From assembly GCA_029210325.1 (NCBI GenBank), contig JARGPU010000006.1:62001-126000 (forward strand): a stretch of DNA of 64,000 bases. Direction: 5' to 3'. The stretch is from Alcanivoracaceae bacterium. GTDB lineage: Bacteria > Pseudomonadota > Gammaproteobacteria > Pseudomonadales > Alcanivoracaceae. A model generated the notes under the pieces. The model had not been told where the DNA came from and did no database searches. It saw only the letters and a list, made by a program, of their open reading frames with translations. Both the position numbers and the translations under genes were made by a program. Shown here piece after piece: positions 20,777 to 29,535 of the stretch (the stretch's first letter is position 1; every line of letters starts with the position of its first letter).

Positions 20777-21131
20777 GGGGCCGACATGGTTTCGACGCCG
20801 GTATTGAATCTTGTGGTGCATGCCGAGCAGGCTACGATGCTCGTAAATCCATTGTGGCAAAAAAGTAATCGCAAACGACGATTCCTACGCACTAGCAGCT
20901 TAAATCCCTGCTAACCGTCGCGCGACCCTGTCTGTGGGGGAGCAACACGGGCACGCATACACAGACTCGCGATGACGTTCGCCCCGAACTGAATTGCTAA
21001 AACTTCAGGGGATCGGAACCAGCACCCTGCCCGTCGGGCCGCTGGAACCTAAATTAGTAGACACGGCTAAGCATGTAGATCTGCAAGTGGATTGCTGACG
21101 GACGCGGGTTCGATCCCCGCCGGCTCCACCA
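20777..21131 (+). ncRNA. ssrA: Transfer-messenger RNA (tmRNA)
   Basis: Rescues stalled ribosomes and tags the nascent peptide for proteolysis. The 5' end GGGGCCGACATGG pairs with the 3' end, where the T-arm GGTTCGATCCCCGCC and acceptor GGCTCCACCA (encoded CCA) are clear. The tag reading frame at 20871-20903 encodes ANDDSYALAA then TAA, ending in the expected protease degron ALAA. One-piece, about 355 nt. SmpB is encoded just upstream. Confidence 0.98.
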
Positions 21132-21140
21132 ACCAGTAGA

Positions 21141-21184
21141 CCCTGGCCTGATTTTGCTACGGCAGAAACAGGTCAGGGTTTTTT
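21141..21184 (+). terminator. Intrinsic terminator of ssrA
   Basis: CCCTGGCCTG at 21141-21150 pairs with CAGGTCAGGG at 21169-21178 (one G-T), followed by T6. Confidence 0.85.
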
Positions 21185-21222
21185 ATTGCCCCTTCCCTTG
21201 CCCCTCCAAAGGAGCCACGGCA

Positions 21223-22971
21223 TCACACCGGCAATGGCTCACCTTTGTCACCCTGATTTTCCGTCATGGCACTATGTACCTGATCTCGCCCCGACTGCTT
21301 GGCGCGATAGAGCAAAGCATCTGCATCAGCAATCAACCGCTCAATAGAAGCATGATCGCTCAGAGTCACAACACCGAAGCTGGCGCGCAGGGCGATGCTT
21401 TCGCTGCCTGCCCATAACACCCGCTCGGCCAGCTCCTTGCGCAATCGTTCTGCCATATTGACGGCCGACTGAATGTCGGCATCGGGCAATAACAAGATGA
21501 ACTCCTCGCCTCCCCAGCGGGCCGCAAGATCCTCGCGGCGACACAGATTACGGAGCAACACAGCTGACTCCCTGAGAACCTCATCACCAACCGCGTGACC
21601 ATACAAATCGTTAATAAACTTGAAGTGATCCAGATCAAACAGAACCAGCGAAAGAGGACGGTTATGCCGCAGTGCGGCAACCTTTAACTGCTCTCCTTGC
21701 TCCAGCAGCGCACGCCGATTCAATAGCCCAGTCAGCGGATCGACTCTGGCGAGCTGCTCTGCGGAATGCCGCGCGTTCTCATGCTGGCGAACGAGATAGG
21801 CCACTGCGAGAGCCAGTAACGTTGCTTCAATCAGAATGCCAATCTCAACCGCCCGATAAGAGAACATGGAGAACGGCAGCCAGCCCCATACGGTCATGGT
21901 TGTTAAAGCAGTGCCAGCCATTCCACTGAAGGCAGCAGCCAGAAAATACTTCCCCGCGGGACGCTGGCGCCGCACTGCGTCCCACCCCAGTGCAACCATG
22001 GCAATGGCGAAAACAAGTGCTGTGCTAAATGACAGGAAGGCCGCTTCACGTTGCCACTGCAGCGCAATAAATACAGCCATCAGAGAAATTACTGCACGAC
22101 AAAAATATCTCAGCGTTCTGGCTAGTGCCGGCGCGTACTCATGCAACCCAAGAAAACCGGTGGCAAAACGAAATCCCGAACAGACAAACAGCACCATCAG
22201 CACGAGAATGATGTAGTTCTGCAGCACAGGCCAGTCCGACCATAACCAGGCATAGCCATGCCCCGTATAGGCCAGATTCATCAAGCCAAAAAACAGCAGA
22301 TAAATGGAGTAATCACGATGACTGGGCTGCGCCAAGCCAAAATAGAGCATTAAGTTGTAGGCCAGCAGAGCAAGCACGAAGCCGTAAACCAATCCGTAAC
22401 TGTAACTGGTTGCCCGCTCCATATCCGCAGCATCCTTCACGCCCAACAAGCGCAAAGGCAGCAACAGCGGGTCAGCCGTTACCGCACGCAAATATATTTC
22501 CGTACTACCCGGTGGAAATTCATACTTGAACAGATAGCCCATACCAGGTCGAGGACGCAAGTACTCAGCCATCTGGTCTCCACCTACTTGATGGCTAACA
22601 ATCTGACCAGCATGTACGACATAGAAGTCGAGCCGATCAATCCAGGTTGTGCCGGCCAGCAGCAAGAGGGGTACGGGCTGGGCATCTGGATTCTCTACAA
22701 CCAGCCTGACCCAGACAGGATTCGGTCCTATGCCAAATGTGGAAACAGAGCTTTGTCCGGGCTGAAAACCACGGCCGACCTGGGCTCTGACGGCTTGAAT
22801 ATCAAGCGGGCCTGTAGTCTCTTCAAGGATCATGGAGCGCAAACCCAGAGGACTCGTCGGCACCTCATCTGTCCAGACTGCTCCCACATCAGCGAGATTG
22901 GCGCCCGCCATGAACGGCACAAAGAGCACTAACGCGGCAAGCAGCCGCCATACAACACCACACGCCCTCAT
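21223..22971 (-). CDS. 7TMR-DISM diguanylate cyclase
   Basis: Makes cyclic di-GMP under control of a periplasmic sensor. 582 residues from ATG 22971 (AGGGTG upstream); an ATG at 22989 is possible. A signal peptide (about 5-24) is followed by a periplasmic beta-sandwich typical of 7TMR-DISMED2 (to about 190), seven transmembrane helices (about 195-395) and a GGDEF domain (410-570). The active motif GGEEF is at 487-491, with the inhibitory RxxD (RRED) at 478-481. Monocistronic. One of four GGDEF proteins in this window. Confidence 0.94.
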   Translation of the reverse strand: MRACGVVWRLLAALVLFVPFMAGANLADVGAVWTDEVPTSPLGLRSMILEETTGPLDIQAVRAQVGRGFQPGQSSVSTFGIGPNPVWVRLVVENPDAQPVPLLLLAGTTWIDRLDFYVVHAGQIVSHQVGGDQMAEYLRPRPGMGYLFKYEFPPGSTEIYLRAVTADPLLLPLRLLGVKDAADMERATSYSYGLVYGFVLALLAYNLMLYFGLAQPSHRDYSIYLLFFGLMNLAYTGHGYAWLWSDWPVLQNYIILVLMVLFVCSGFRFATGFLGLHEYAPALARTLRYFCRAVISLMAVFIALQWQREAAFLSFSTALVFAIAMVALGWDAVRRQRPAGKYFLAAAFSGMAGTALTTMTVWGWLPFSMFSYRAVEIGILIEATLLALAVAYLVRQHENARHSAEQLARVDPLTGLLNRRALLEQGEQLKVAALRHNRPLSLVLFDLDHFKFINDLYGHAVGDEVLRESAVLLRNLCRREDLAARWGGEEFILLLPDADIQSAVNMAERLRKELAERVLWAGSESIALRASFGVVTLSDHASIERLIADADALLYRAKQSGRDQVHSAMTENQGDKGEPLPV

Positions 22972-23181
22972 GACTGGCACCCTGAACATGAAGCCGGCAG
23001 CATACCCCGGCGGGTGTAACCGATAAAAGACCAGCAACAAGGATGTTGTACTGCATAGCTCTGAGGCACGGTTCACAACGACAGCACTTTACTCTGCAAT
23101 TGGAGGCTCAAGCGGCTGGCACCGGCCAGCTCAACTGTCATAATGACTGCCGTTGCTATCAAGCCACCTAAACGGATCCCC

Positions 23182-24051
23182 ATGGCCACCCTGTTTGTCG
23201 AAAATCTGACAGTGCTCGATTTCTCGTACCTCCATGCCAAACGGGGAATGGTTGGGGAGTCATGGATCGTCGATCTGGAGCTGTCTGGCGACCTTGATGC
23301 CCAGAGCATGGTGTTCGACTTCGGCCATATCAAAAAACAGATCAAACGCGTGCTGGATGAGTGCGCCGACCACCGACTGCTGGTGCCGGTGGAAAACGAC
23401 CTGCTTACCCAAGGCACCGATGGCGAAGAACGCATCAGTATCACTTGGCGCTACCCGGGAGGCGACATTCGCATGCGCGCTCCGCAGTCAAGCATCCTGC
23501 TGGTGCCCGCTATGGAGATCAGCAAAGGCAACCTGTCACTGCTACTTACCGAGCGTATTGGCGAGGTTTTGCCGGCAAATGTCACCGAGGTGCTGCTCAC
23601 TCTTCGCGAGGAGGAGTTCGGCACCTCCCCGTTCTACCACTACTCTCACGGCCTTAAGAAGCATGATGGTAACTGCCAGCGCATTGCCCACGGCCATCGG
23701 TCCAGAATCGAGATTCACGAAAACGGCCGGCGTAGCCGCTATTGGGAAAAGCTCTGGGCGGATCGCTGGGAGGACATCTATATCGGCACGCAGGAAGACC
23801 TGGAGGGCACCTACTACATAGACGAATCGCCACACCACCGATTCCGCTATGAAAGCGCCCAGGGGCTATTCGAACTGCTTATCCCAGAGGATCACTGCTA
23901 CATGATCGACACGGACTCTACCGTGGAGCAGCTGGCCCGGCACATCGTCGACCAGCTAACTCGGGAAGCCCCGGGCAAACACTTCCGGGTTCGTGCTTTT
24001 GAGGGCGTCGGTAAGGGCGCCATTGCAGAAGCAGGCCAGATGCGGGTCTGA
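23182..24051 (+). CDS. Two-domain 6-pyruvoyl-tetrahydropterin synthase-like protein
   Basis: Family of QueD/PTPS T-fold enzymes, but with two fold copies in 289 residues. The N-terminal half keeps FDFGHIKKQIKRVLDECADHRLL (residues 45-67, like the QueD DF-LK-LDH region) but has GESW where the zinc HGH should be. The C-terminal half has the histidine/cysteine set YSHGLKKHDGNC (154-165) and HGH (170-172) but lacks the LDH part. The active site may be built from both halves. Substrate unknown: queuosine, folate or another pterin route. Start chosen at ATG 23182. Confidence 0.8.
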   Translation: MATLFVENLTVLDFSYLHAKRGMVGESWIVDLELSGDLDAQSMVFDFGHIKKQIKRVLDECADHRLLVPVENDLLTQGTDGEERISITWRYPGGDIRMRAPQSSILLVPAMEISKGNLSLLLTERIGEVLPANVTEVLLTLREEEFGTSPFYHYSHGLKKHDGNCQRIAHGHRSRIEIHENGRRSRYWEKLWADRWEDIYIGTQEDLEGTYYIDESPHHRFRYESAQGLFELLIPEDHCYMIDTDSTVEQLARHIVDQLTREAPGKHFRVRAFEGVGKGAIAEAGQMRV

Positions 24052-24069
24052 GTCTTCAGGCAGACCTGA

Positions 24070-25020
24070 TTAGATGGGCAGCGCAGCGATCTGCTCAGCC
24101 TCCTCCTGAATCAGCCGGCGCAGCCAGCGATGCGCCGCGTTATGATGCAGCAACGCGGACCAAGCCATCTTCAACTCAAACTCCGGGATCTGGAAAGGCG
24201 GCTCCTTAATCACCAAGCTGGAGTTCTCTGCCTGCATTATCGCCACCCGCGTCGGCAAAGTAGCCACCAGATCGTTGTTCATCGCCAACAACGCCGGCAT
24301 CTGATAATGGCGTGTAAAAATGGATATCTTGCGACTGCGCCCGATGCGCATCAGGGCCTGATCAATCCACCCCAGCCCCCCCAGCTTGTCCGGGTTCATG
24401 CCAAAACCGACACCGAAGCCAGTCTTCGACACCCAGATATGCTGGGCGCTCAAATAGCTTTCCAGATTAAAGTCTGCGGCGGTAGGATTGCCCCGATTCA
24501 GCAGACAGGAAAATGAGTCCCGCCACAGGGTAACCTGATGAAAAGACTGGGGAATTTCATTGAACCGGTTGATCGCCATATCAACCCGACCCTGCTCCAT
24601 ATCGGTGTAGCTGACATCCGAGGGAGTAACAAAGTCCAACACCAGATTAGGCGCCTCAGCGCGCAAGCGGCGGACGATATGCGGTACCAAAGTAGCCTCC
24701 GCGTAGTCGCTCGTCATAATCCGAAACACGCGGCGGCTGTCGGATGGGCGGAATAGCTCGTCTGGAGTCAGCATCAACTCTGTCTGGGCCAGCACCTGGC
24801 GAACCAGCGGCTGAAGCTCCAGCGCCCTCTCTGTGGCCGTCATCCCTTCAGACGTGCGAATCAGCAGAGGGTCGTTGAACAGCTCGCGCAGGCGCTTCAG
24901 CCCGTTACTCATTGCCGGTTGGGTAATACCCAACTGCTCTGCCGCTCTGGTGACATTTTGCTCACGCAGCAGCACATCCAGATACTTGAGTAAGTTAAGG
25001 TCAACCCTGCCCACATTCAC
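24070..25020 (-). CDS. LysR-family transcription regulator
   Basis: 316 residues starting at GTG 25020. Winged helix at about 7-65 (LNLLKYLDVLLREQNVTRAA, QLGITQPAMSNGLKRLRELF) and an effector domain of the NodD/NahR/LeuO-like subgroup. The target is unknown. It is convergent with the PTPS-like gene and divergent from the ribbon-helix-helix gene 197 bp away, which is a candidate target. Confidence 0.93.
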   Translation of the reverse strand: MNVGRVDLNLLKYLDVLLREQNVTRAAEQLGITQPAMSNGLKRLRELFNDPLLIRTSEGMTATERALELQPLVRQVLAQTELMLTPDELFRPSDSRRVFRIMTSDYAEATLVPHIVRRLRAEAPNLVLDFVTPSDVSYTDMEQGRVDMAINRFNEIPQSFHQVTLWRDSFSCLLNRGNPTAADFNLESYLSAQHIWVSKTGFGVGFGMNPDKLGGLGWIDQALMRIGRSRKISIFTRHYQMPALLAMNNDLVATLPTRVAIMQAENSSLVIKEPPFQIPEFELKMAWSALLHHNAAHRWLRRLIQEEAEQIAALPI

Positions 25021-25217
25021 AGTCTGAATACCTTGCTGGCCAAGAATAAACGCGAGGAATTATGCCATGATCTGGAAGCCAGCGCCCCAGTCGTGCCGCT
25101 ACTGATGTCAATCTGCCATAATTGACCAGCATGCCGGAGAGCGTATTAACTGACTGCTCAGCTAGCCCATCGACCTCGAGCTGCTGAAGTCATATCCGCA
25201 GATAAGGGTGATTCGCC

Positions 25218-25553
25218 ATGATCCGTTTCGATAAAGCCGTTAGCGAAGCCAAGACAGAAGTAGAAAAGTTCGTTGTTCGCCTGCCCGGGGGCATGCGTCA
25301 GGAAATAGCCGAAGTGGCGCGCCGCAGCCGCCGGAGCATGAACTCCGAGATCGTTGCCCGACTAGAGCGCAGCCTTGCAGAGAGTGAAGTCATTGAAACT
25401 ATCAGCGAAAACCCTCCGGCAAGCGCTCCCCAGCTGCGTGCGGTGGAAGTATCTCGGGTTCAGGCTGGCAATGAGGCCGAGCATCGTTTACTTCAGGCAT
25501 TCCGTAAACTTGAGCAAGGCAGGCGCGACGCTCTTCTGCGACTGCTGGACTAA
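25218..25553 (+). CDS. Arc-type ribbon-helix-helix DNA-binding protein
   Basis: 111 residues. Ribbon strand EKFVVRLPGG (17-26) and helices MRQEIAEVARRSRRSMNSEIVARLERSL, a canonical Arc/MetJ fold related to AmrZ/AlgZ. The C-terminal half (Glu/Arg rich) has no known domain. It ends 63 nt before the histidine kinase gene in the same direction and may be part of, or control, the quorum-sensing operon. Confidence 0.88.
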   Translation: MIRFDKAVSEAKTEVEKFVVRLPGGMRQEIAEVARRSRRSMNSEIVARLERSLAESEVIETISENPPASAPQLRAVEVSRVQAGNEAEHRLLQAFRKLEQGRRDALLRLLD

Positions 25554-25616
25554 TCTGTTTAATCCGCTGGAACCAGCCATTCGACCGGCTTGCCAGTCTC
25601 GCCTAGTGGAAAGCTG

Positions 25617-26933
25617 ATGCAGCGAAGCTTCTCGGGTGGCAGTTTATCCCAGCAAAGGCTGTCGTACGCCATAAAGGAGAGCGCCCACTACTCACGCTAT
25701 AACGCACCGATGGTGGGTTGGCTTGGTGTTATCGGGTTCCCGCTTTACTACTTCATCTGGCACGACCTTTTCCCCCAGCCCTACGAAAACCTCTGGCTGC
25801 GACTTGCCGGCACCGTAATCTGCCTGCCGCTGATATTTCATCGCTTCTGGCCAAAACAGCTGAAAGACCATTTTGCCGCCTATTGGCTGCTGACCATGGT
25901 TTTCACGCTGCCATTTTTCTTCACCTACATGCTGCTACGCAATGACATGTCCTTGGTCTGGGCCATGTCCACCATGGCCGCTTTATTTTTACTGGTGCTC
26001 GCCCTGCATGACTGGCTTCTGGTGATGCTTACTTCGCTAGGTGGCTCCGCACTAGCCTGGTTGGCATTCTGGCTCACCACCAATAGCCCGCCGGTGCTGG
26101 ACGCATACTTTGCTCAGCTGCCCATATACCTGTTTGTTGTCATAGCAGGCAGCATATTCAACTACACAGCGCAGATGGTAAAAGACGAAAAGCTGGACGC
26201 CTACGCGTCAGTGGGCAGGAACATTGCCCATGAACTACGCACACCACTACTCGGCATGAAGGGCGCTGCAGGGGCTATACATCAATATCTGCCCGAACTT
26301 ATTCATGGCTTCCGATTGGCTCAGGAATCCGGCCTGCCAGTACGCGAAATCAGAGCATCCAGAGTTGACCAGCTGCACTCCGCCGCCATGAGAATCGACG
26401 AAGAAATCGATTACTCGAATATTATTATAGACATGCTACTGATCAGCGCCGGGCAAGCATCACTAAAGGCGGACGATAGTGGCCTGCATTCCGCCAGCAA
26501 GACCATTGAAGGAGCATTGGCACGCTACCCATTCAAGTCTAATCGGGAGAGAGAGCTGGTTCGCTTCCAGCCAGATGAAGACTTTGTCTATCTGGGCTCA
26601 GCCCTGCTGGTAACACATACAATATTCAACCTTCTCAAGAACGCATTACACAGCGTACTAAAAGCAGGAAAGGGCCATATCACCATCAGCATCAGGTCAG
26701 ACGGCGAGGAGAATATAATTTCCATACGTGATACCGGGCTAGGCATCGCCAATCATGACTTGCGTCATCTTTTCGAGCATTTTTATAGCTCAAAGTCAGT
26801 CGAGGAAGGCTCAGGCGTTGGCCTTTCATTTTGCAAGCGTGTTATGAAAAGCATGGATGGCTCGATTTCCTGTCATTCCATCCCCAACGAATACGCGGAT
26901 TTCGTTCTAACATTCCCGAGGCTGGACCGATGA
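25617..26933 (+). CDS. Six-TM sensor histidine kinase, CqsS/LqsS-like
   Basis: Likely receptor for the alpha-hydroxyketone made by the synthase at 27975. 438 residues from ATG 25617 (GGAAAG upstream). Six hydrophobic segments (about 37-57, 63-80, 86-104, 114-130, 133-152, 166-184) are followed by the H box with His205 in HELRTPLLG, the N box FNLLKNALHSVL, D box IRDTGLGI and G box GSGVGLSF. No fused receiver domain, as in Legionella LqsS and unlike Vibrio CqsS. The stop overlaps the response-regulator start (ATGA). The ligand assignment is inferred from topology and neighbours. Confidence 0.85.
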   Translation: MQRSFSGGSLSQQRLSYAIKESAHYSRYNAPMVGWLGVIGFPLYYFIWHDLFPQPYENLWLRLAGTVICLPLIFHRFWPKQLKDHFAAYWLLTMVFTLPFFFTYMLLRNDMSLVWAMSTMAALFLLVLALHDWLLVMLTSLGGSALAWLAFWLTTNSPPVLDAYFAQLPIYLFVVIAGSIFNYTAQMVKDEKLDAYASVGRNIAHELRTPLLGMKGAAGAIHQYLPELIHGFRLAQESGLPVREIRASRVDQLHSAAMRIDEEIDYSNIIIDMLLISAGQASLKADDSGLHSASKTIEGALARYPFKSNRERELVRFQPDEDFVYLGSALLVTHTIFNLLKNALHSVLKAGKGHITISIRSDGEENIISIRDTGLGIANHDLRHLFEHFYSSKSVEEGSGVGLSFCKRVMKSMDGSISCHSIPNEYADFVLTFPRLDR

Positions 26934-27937
26934 AGCCCAGACGAATACTGCCCTACTACCACCCGTCCACAGTCATATTCGTGGATGACAACGAGCGCTT
27001 TCTCGACAGCTTCACCCTATTGCTATCGGAGAGGCTTGCCGTGCGCTGCTTCTCCAGCACATCCTCTGCATTGTCAGTTATCAACGACAACGCCGTACAG
27101 CCACCTTTAGATAAGCGTTGCGTGTCATTTCTTGGCGCTCAACACCGACCTGGCGGCACCCTACGCCTTGATTTGGCTCTGGTGGAGCAGGAAATAAGCA
27201 ACCCCCACAGATTCAATGATATATCGGTGGTGGTGGTTGATTACGACATGCCAGAGATGAGTGGACTGGAGTTCTGCCAAGCCATCGATAGCCGGAGAAT
27301 AAAGAAAGTTCTGCTCACTGGTGTGGGGGATGAAAAAGTCGCCGTACAGGCATTTAATGATGGGTTAATTGACCGCTTCCTGAGCAAAAACGACCCACAG
27401 ATTCGCGACAAGATTAATCAGACGATCGATGATCTGCAACGACGCTACTTTGAAGATATCTCATCGTTGATTCAGAGCACCCTTGAAATGAAGTCTCCAG
27501 AGTTCTTGCTGGAAGATGAATTCATCTTTCTCTTTCAAGACCTTCTTCGGCAGCACGATATTGTTGAATATTACTATGTTGAAGATCCGAATGGCTTCCT
27601 TATGGTATCTCATCGAGGAGACCTCTATCGTCTGATAGTCTTGAGTGAATCTCAGGCCGATGAGCAGATATTCTCGGTACGCAAATACAGTCCTCCACGG
27701 GAAGTCATCAATAGCCTGAAAGGTTACCGATCTATTATATGGCTATGCGAATTGCCTGATGAAAATGACGAATCCGGCTCCTTTGACTGGAGTGAATACG
27801 TTCACAAGGCGCAAAGGTTTCATGGCAATAAGCCCTGGCTCTATACGCTTGTCGAAAACCCGCCAGCTGACATCGAATATAGCGGAAGCGAGTCAAGCTA
27901 TAACGCACACTTAACAGCCATCGATCAGCGCGGGTAA
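26930..27937 (+). CDS. LqsR-like response regulator with atypical output domain
   Basis: 335 residues, coupled to the kinase by an ATGA overlap. Receiver domain: acidic pair VDD (18-20), phosphoacceptor Asp104 in VVVDYDMPEMSG, then LLTGVGD and FLSKND with the Thr and Lys. A loop of about 45 residues (52-97) is inserted before the phosphoacceptor strand. The C-terminal 160 residues (IVEYYYVEDPNGFLMVSHRG...) have no helix-turn-helix and no domain I recognise. The layout is like Legionella LqsR, whose phosphoacceptor is also near residue 108 as I recall. Confidence 0.85.
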   Translation: MKPRRILPYYHPSTVIFVDDNERFLDSFTLLLSERLAVRCFSSTSSALSVINDNAVQPPLDKRCVSFLGAQHRPGGTLRLDLALVEQEISNPHRFNDISVVVVDYDMPEMSGLEFCQAIDSRRIKKVLLTGVGDEKVAVQAFNDGLIDRFLSKNDPQIRDKINQTIDDLQRRYFEDISSLIQSTLEMKSPEFLLEDEFIFLFQDLLRQHDIVEYYYVEDPNGFLMVSHRGDLYRLIVLSESQADEQIFSVRKYSPPREVINSLKGYRSIIWLCELPDENDESGSFDWSEYVHKAQRFHGNKPWLYTLVENPPADIEYSGSESSYNAHLTAIDQRG

Positions 27938-27974
27938 TCTCACCGGAAACCCAGGCAAGACCACCCGCCGTAAA

Positions 27975-29237
27975 CTAGCAAATCCTATGCAACATGGCTG
28001 CTTGACCATTGGCGGATTTGCGTCGCGTTGAGCTCCATCCCCACATGCCTACCTGATCACGAACCTCCTCACAGGCCCTTAGCAGTTTGCCAATATCATC
28101 CAGGGACATGGATGCATTAACACTAAGCCTTAGTAAAGACCGCTTCTTTGGTGTCGCCGGAGCACAAAAAACGGAGCCAAAAATATCATTGGATTCCAGC
28201 GCCTGACGAAGACACAAGGTGTCGTATTCCAGGCCCGCCTCCAGAGCAATAATCTGCGACTCGCTGGCCTCAACGTTATAGCCAAGATCGGCAAGCCCGC
28301 GACGGACAATATCCGCATTTTTGTGCAAAGACTCACGGCGCCAGTCATCCCGGGCGATGACATCCAATGTCCTGTCGAGCGCAGAGATTTCGTGAGGTAG
28401 CAAGCATGAGCTAAAGATTGCAGGGCGCGCGGTGAACCAGAAATAGTCGCTAAAGCCGCCAGGACACATAATCAGCCCTGCCCGGCCAGCAAATGCCTTG
28501 GCAAGACTGGCAGTAATAAAGTCCACATCACCAGTCAGGCCCTGCCCAGCCACCATTCCTGAGCCCCCGGGGCCGTGCGTGCCAAGCGAATGCGATTCAT
28601 CAACGATCACAATGCAGCCCATCAGTTTGGCCAATCCCACTGTCTCGGCCAGCCTGCATACACTGCCGTTTGTGCTGTAAACCGAATCGACACACACCAC
28701 GCCGGGACCGTGCGCGTTAATCTGCCGTCTAAGATGGGAGATATCGTTATGCCGCCAGGGGTGCGCGTCTGCTCCGGCGCTTTGAATGCCTTCCCAAAGC
28801 GATGCGTGTGCGTGCATATCGATATACACCGGCACACCGGGCCCGGCAATGGCCTGAAGCAAGCCAACATTAGCAGCGTAGCCAGACTGTGAAAGAATCG
28901 CCTCCGGCATTCCGGTCCAATCGGCAAATCTGCACTCAAGCTGCTTCTGCGGCGTCTCCCCATGCAGAAATACGCCGGACATCAATACACTTTCCGATGT
29001 CGTCCTCAGGGCATCTATTTGAGCGCTTACAATTTCCGGGTGGCTAGCAATAGAAAGGTAGTCATTGCTGATCAGGCTAACTGAGCCTGCGGTCGGCGAC
29101 TTACCGCGCATGATATGCTGGCCGCGCCATTCATTTTGCCAACGATCAACGCGAAACTCCTGCATGCGCTGCTCGAGATACTGTCGCGCCGCCAATGCGC
29201 CCTGTGATCCATTCGCTACTTGTGTCAGATTATTCAT
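27975..29237 (-). CDS. CqsA/LqsA-type alpha-hydroxyketone autoinducer synthase
   Basis: PLP-dependent alpha-oxoamine synthase that condenses an acyl-CoA with an amino acid or SAM-type donor to form a long-chain aminoketone/hydroxyketone signal. 420 residues from ATG 29237 (GGAG 8 nt upstream). Key motifs: QSGYAANVG (117-125), HASLWEG (144-150), DESHSLGTHG (213-222) and PLP lysine 247 in TASLAKAFAGRAG. The DESHSLGTHG form is more like CqsA/LqsA than BioF or KBL (DEAH). No biotin, heme or threonine genes are nearby; the kinase and regulator genes converge on it. Confidence 0.88.
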   Translation of the reverse strand: MNNLTQVANGSQGALAARQYLEQRMQEFRVDRWQNEWRGQHIMRGKSPTAGSVSLISNDYLSIASHPEIVSAQIDALRTTSESVLMSGVFLHGETPQKQLECRFADWTGMPEAILSQSGYAANVGLLQAIAGPGVPVYIDMHAHASLWEGIQSAGADAHPWRHNDISHLRRQINAHGPGVVCVDSVYSTNGSVCRLAETVGLAKLMGCIVIVDESHSLGTHGPGGSGMVAGQGLTGDVDFITASLAKAFAGRAGLIMCPGGFSDYFWFTARPAIFSSCLLPHEISALDRTLDVIARDDWRRESLHKNADIVRRGLADLGYNVEASESQIIALEAGLEYDTLCLRQALESNDIFGSVFCAPATPKKRSLLRLSVNASMSLDDIGKLLRACEEVRDQVGMWGWSSTRRKSANGQAAMLHRIC

Positions 29238-29301
29238 AGTTACCACTCCGCCTATTGTCTGATTTGAAAAAGAATAGGATTTTTCCCAGCGGATAATGTG
29301 G

Positions 29302-29330
29302 CAGCATGTTGAGTAAATTTATTCATGCTG
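29302..29330. promoter_or_regulatory. Inverted repeat in the synthase/cyclase divergent region
   Basis: CAGCATG (29302-29308) and CATGCTG (29324-29330), separated by 15 AT-rich nt, in the 298-bp region between the autoinducer synthase and the diguanylate cyclase. Candidate operator for one or both genes. The rest of this intergenic region shows no gene and no strong promoter by eye. Confidence 0.35.
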
Positions 29331-29535
29331 GATGAAAGATGTTCGCAATTGGCATCAGAGAGATTTTTTGGCGACATCATTTCGATGTTACAAAGGAATC
29401 ATTCAGCCCGCCGTCCTCGCTCCGAAGGCACGAGAAATCATCAAAAAAGCACGCTGGCGGTTAATGGCATAGTAATGCTATAAAAAGGAAGCAGAGGACT
29501 GCTGACTGATTTGAAGCGGCACAGGGATAGGCGCA

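Noticed and set aside
20777-21222. tmRNA 3' end as a genomic island attachment site
   Set aside because: No integrase, no repeated tmRNA 3' end and no island-like genes follow.
29300-29315. Sigma-54 promoter in the synthase/cyclase region
   Set aside because: TGGCA and TTGA are present, but the -24/-12 spacing is one base short and GC at -12 is missing.
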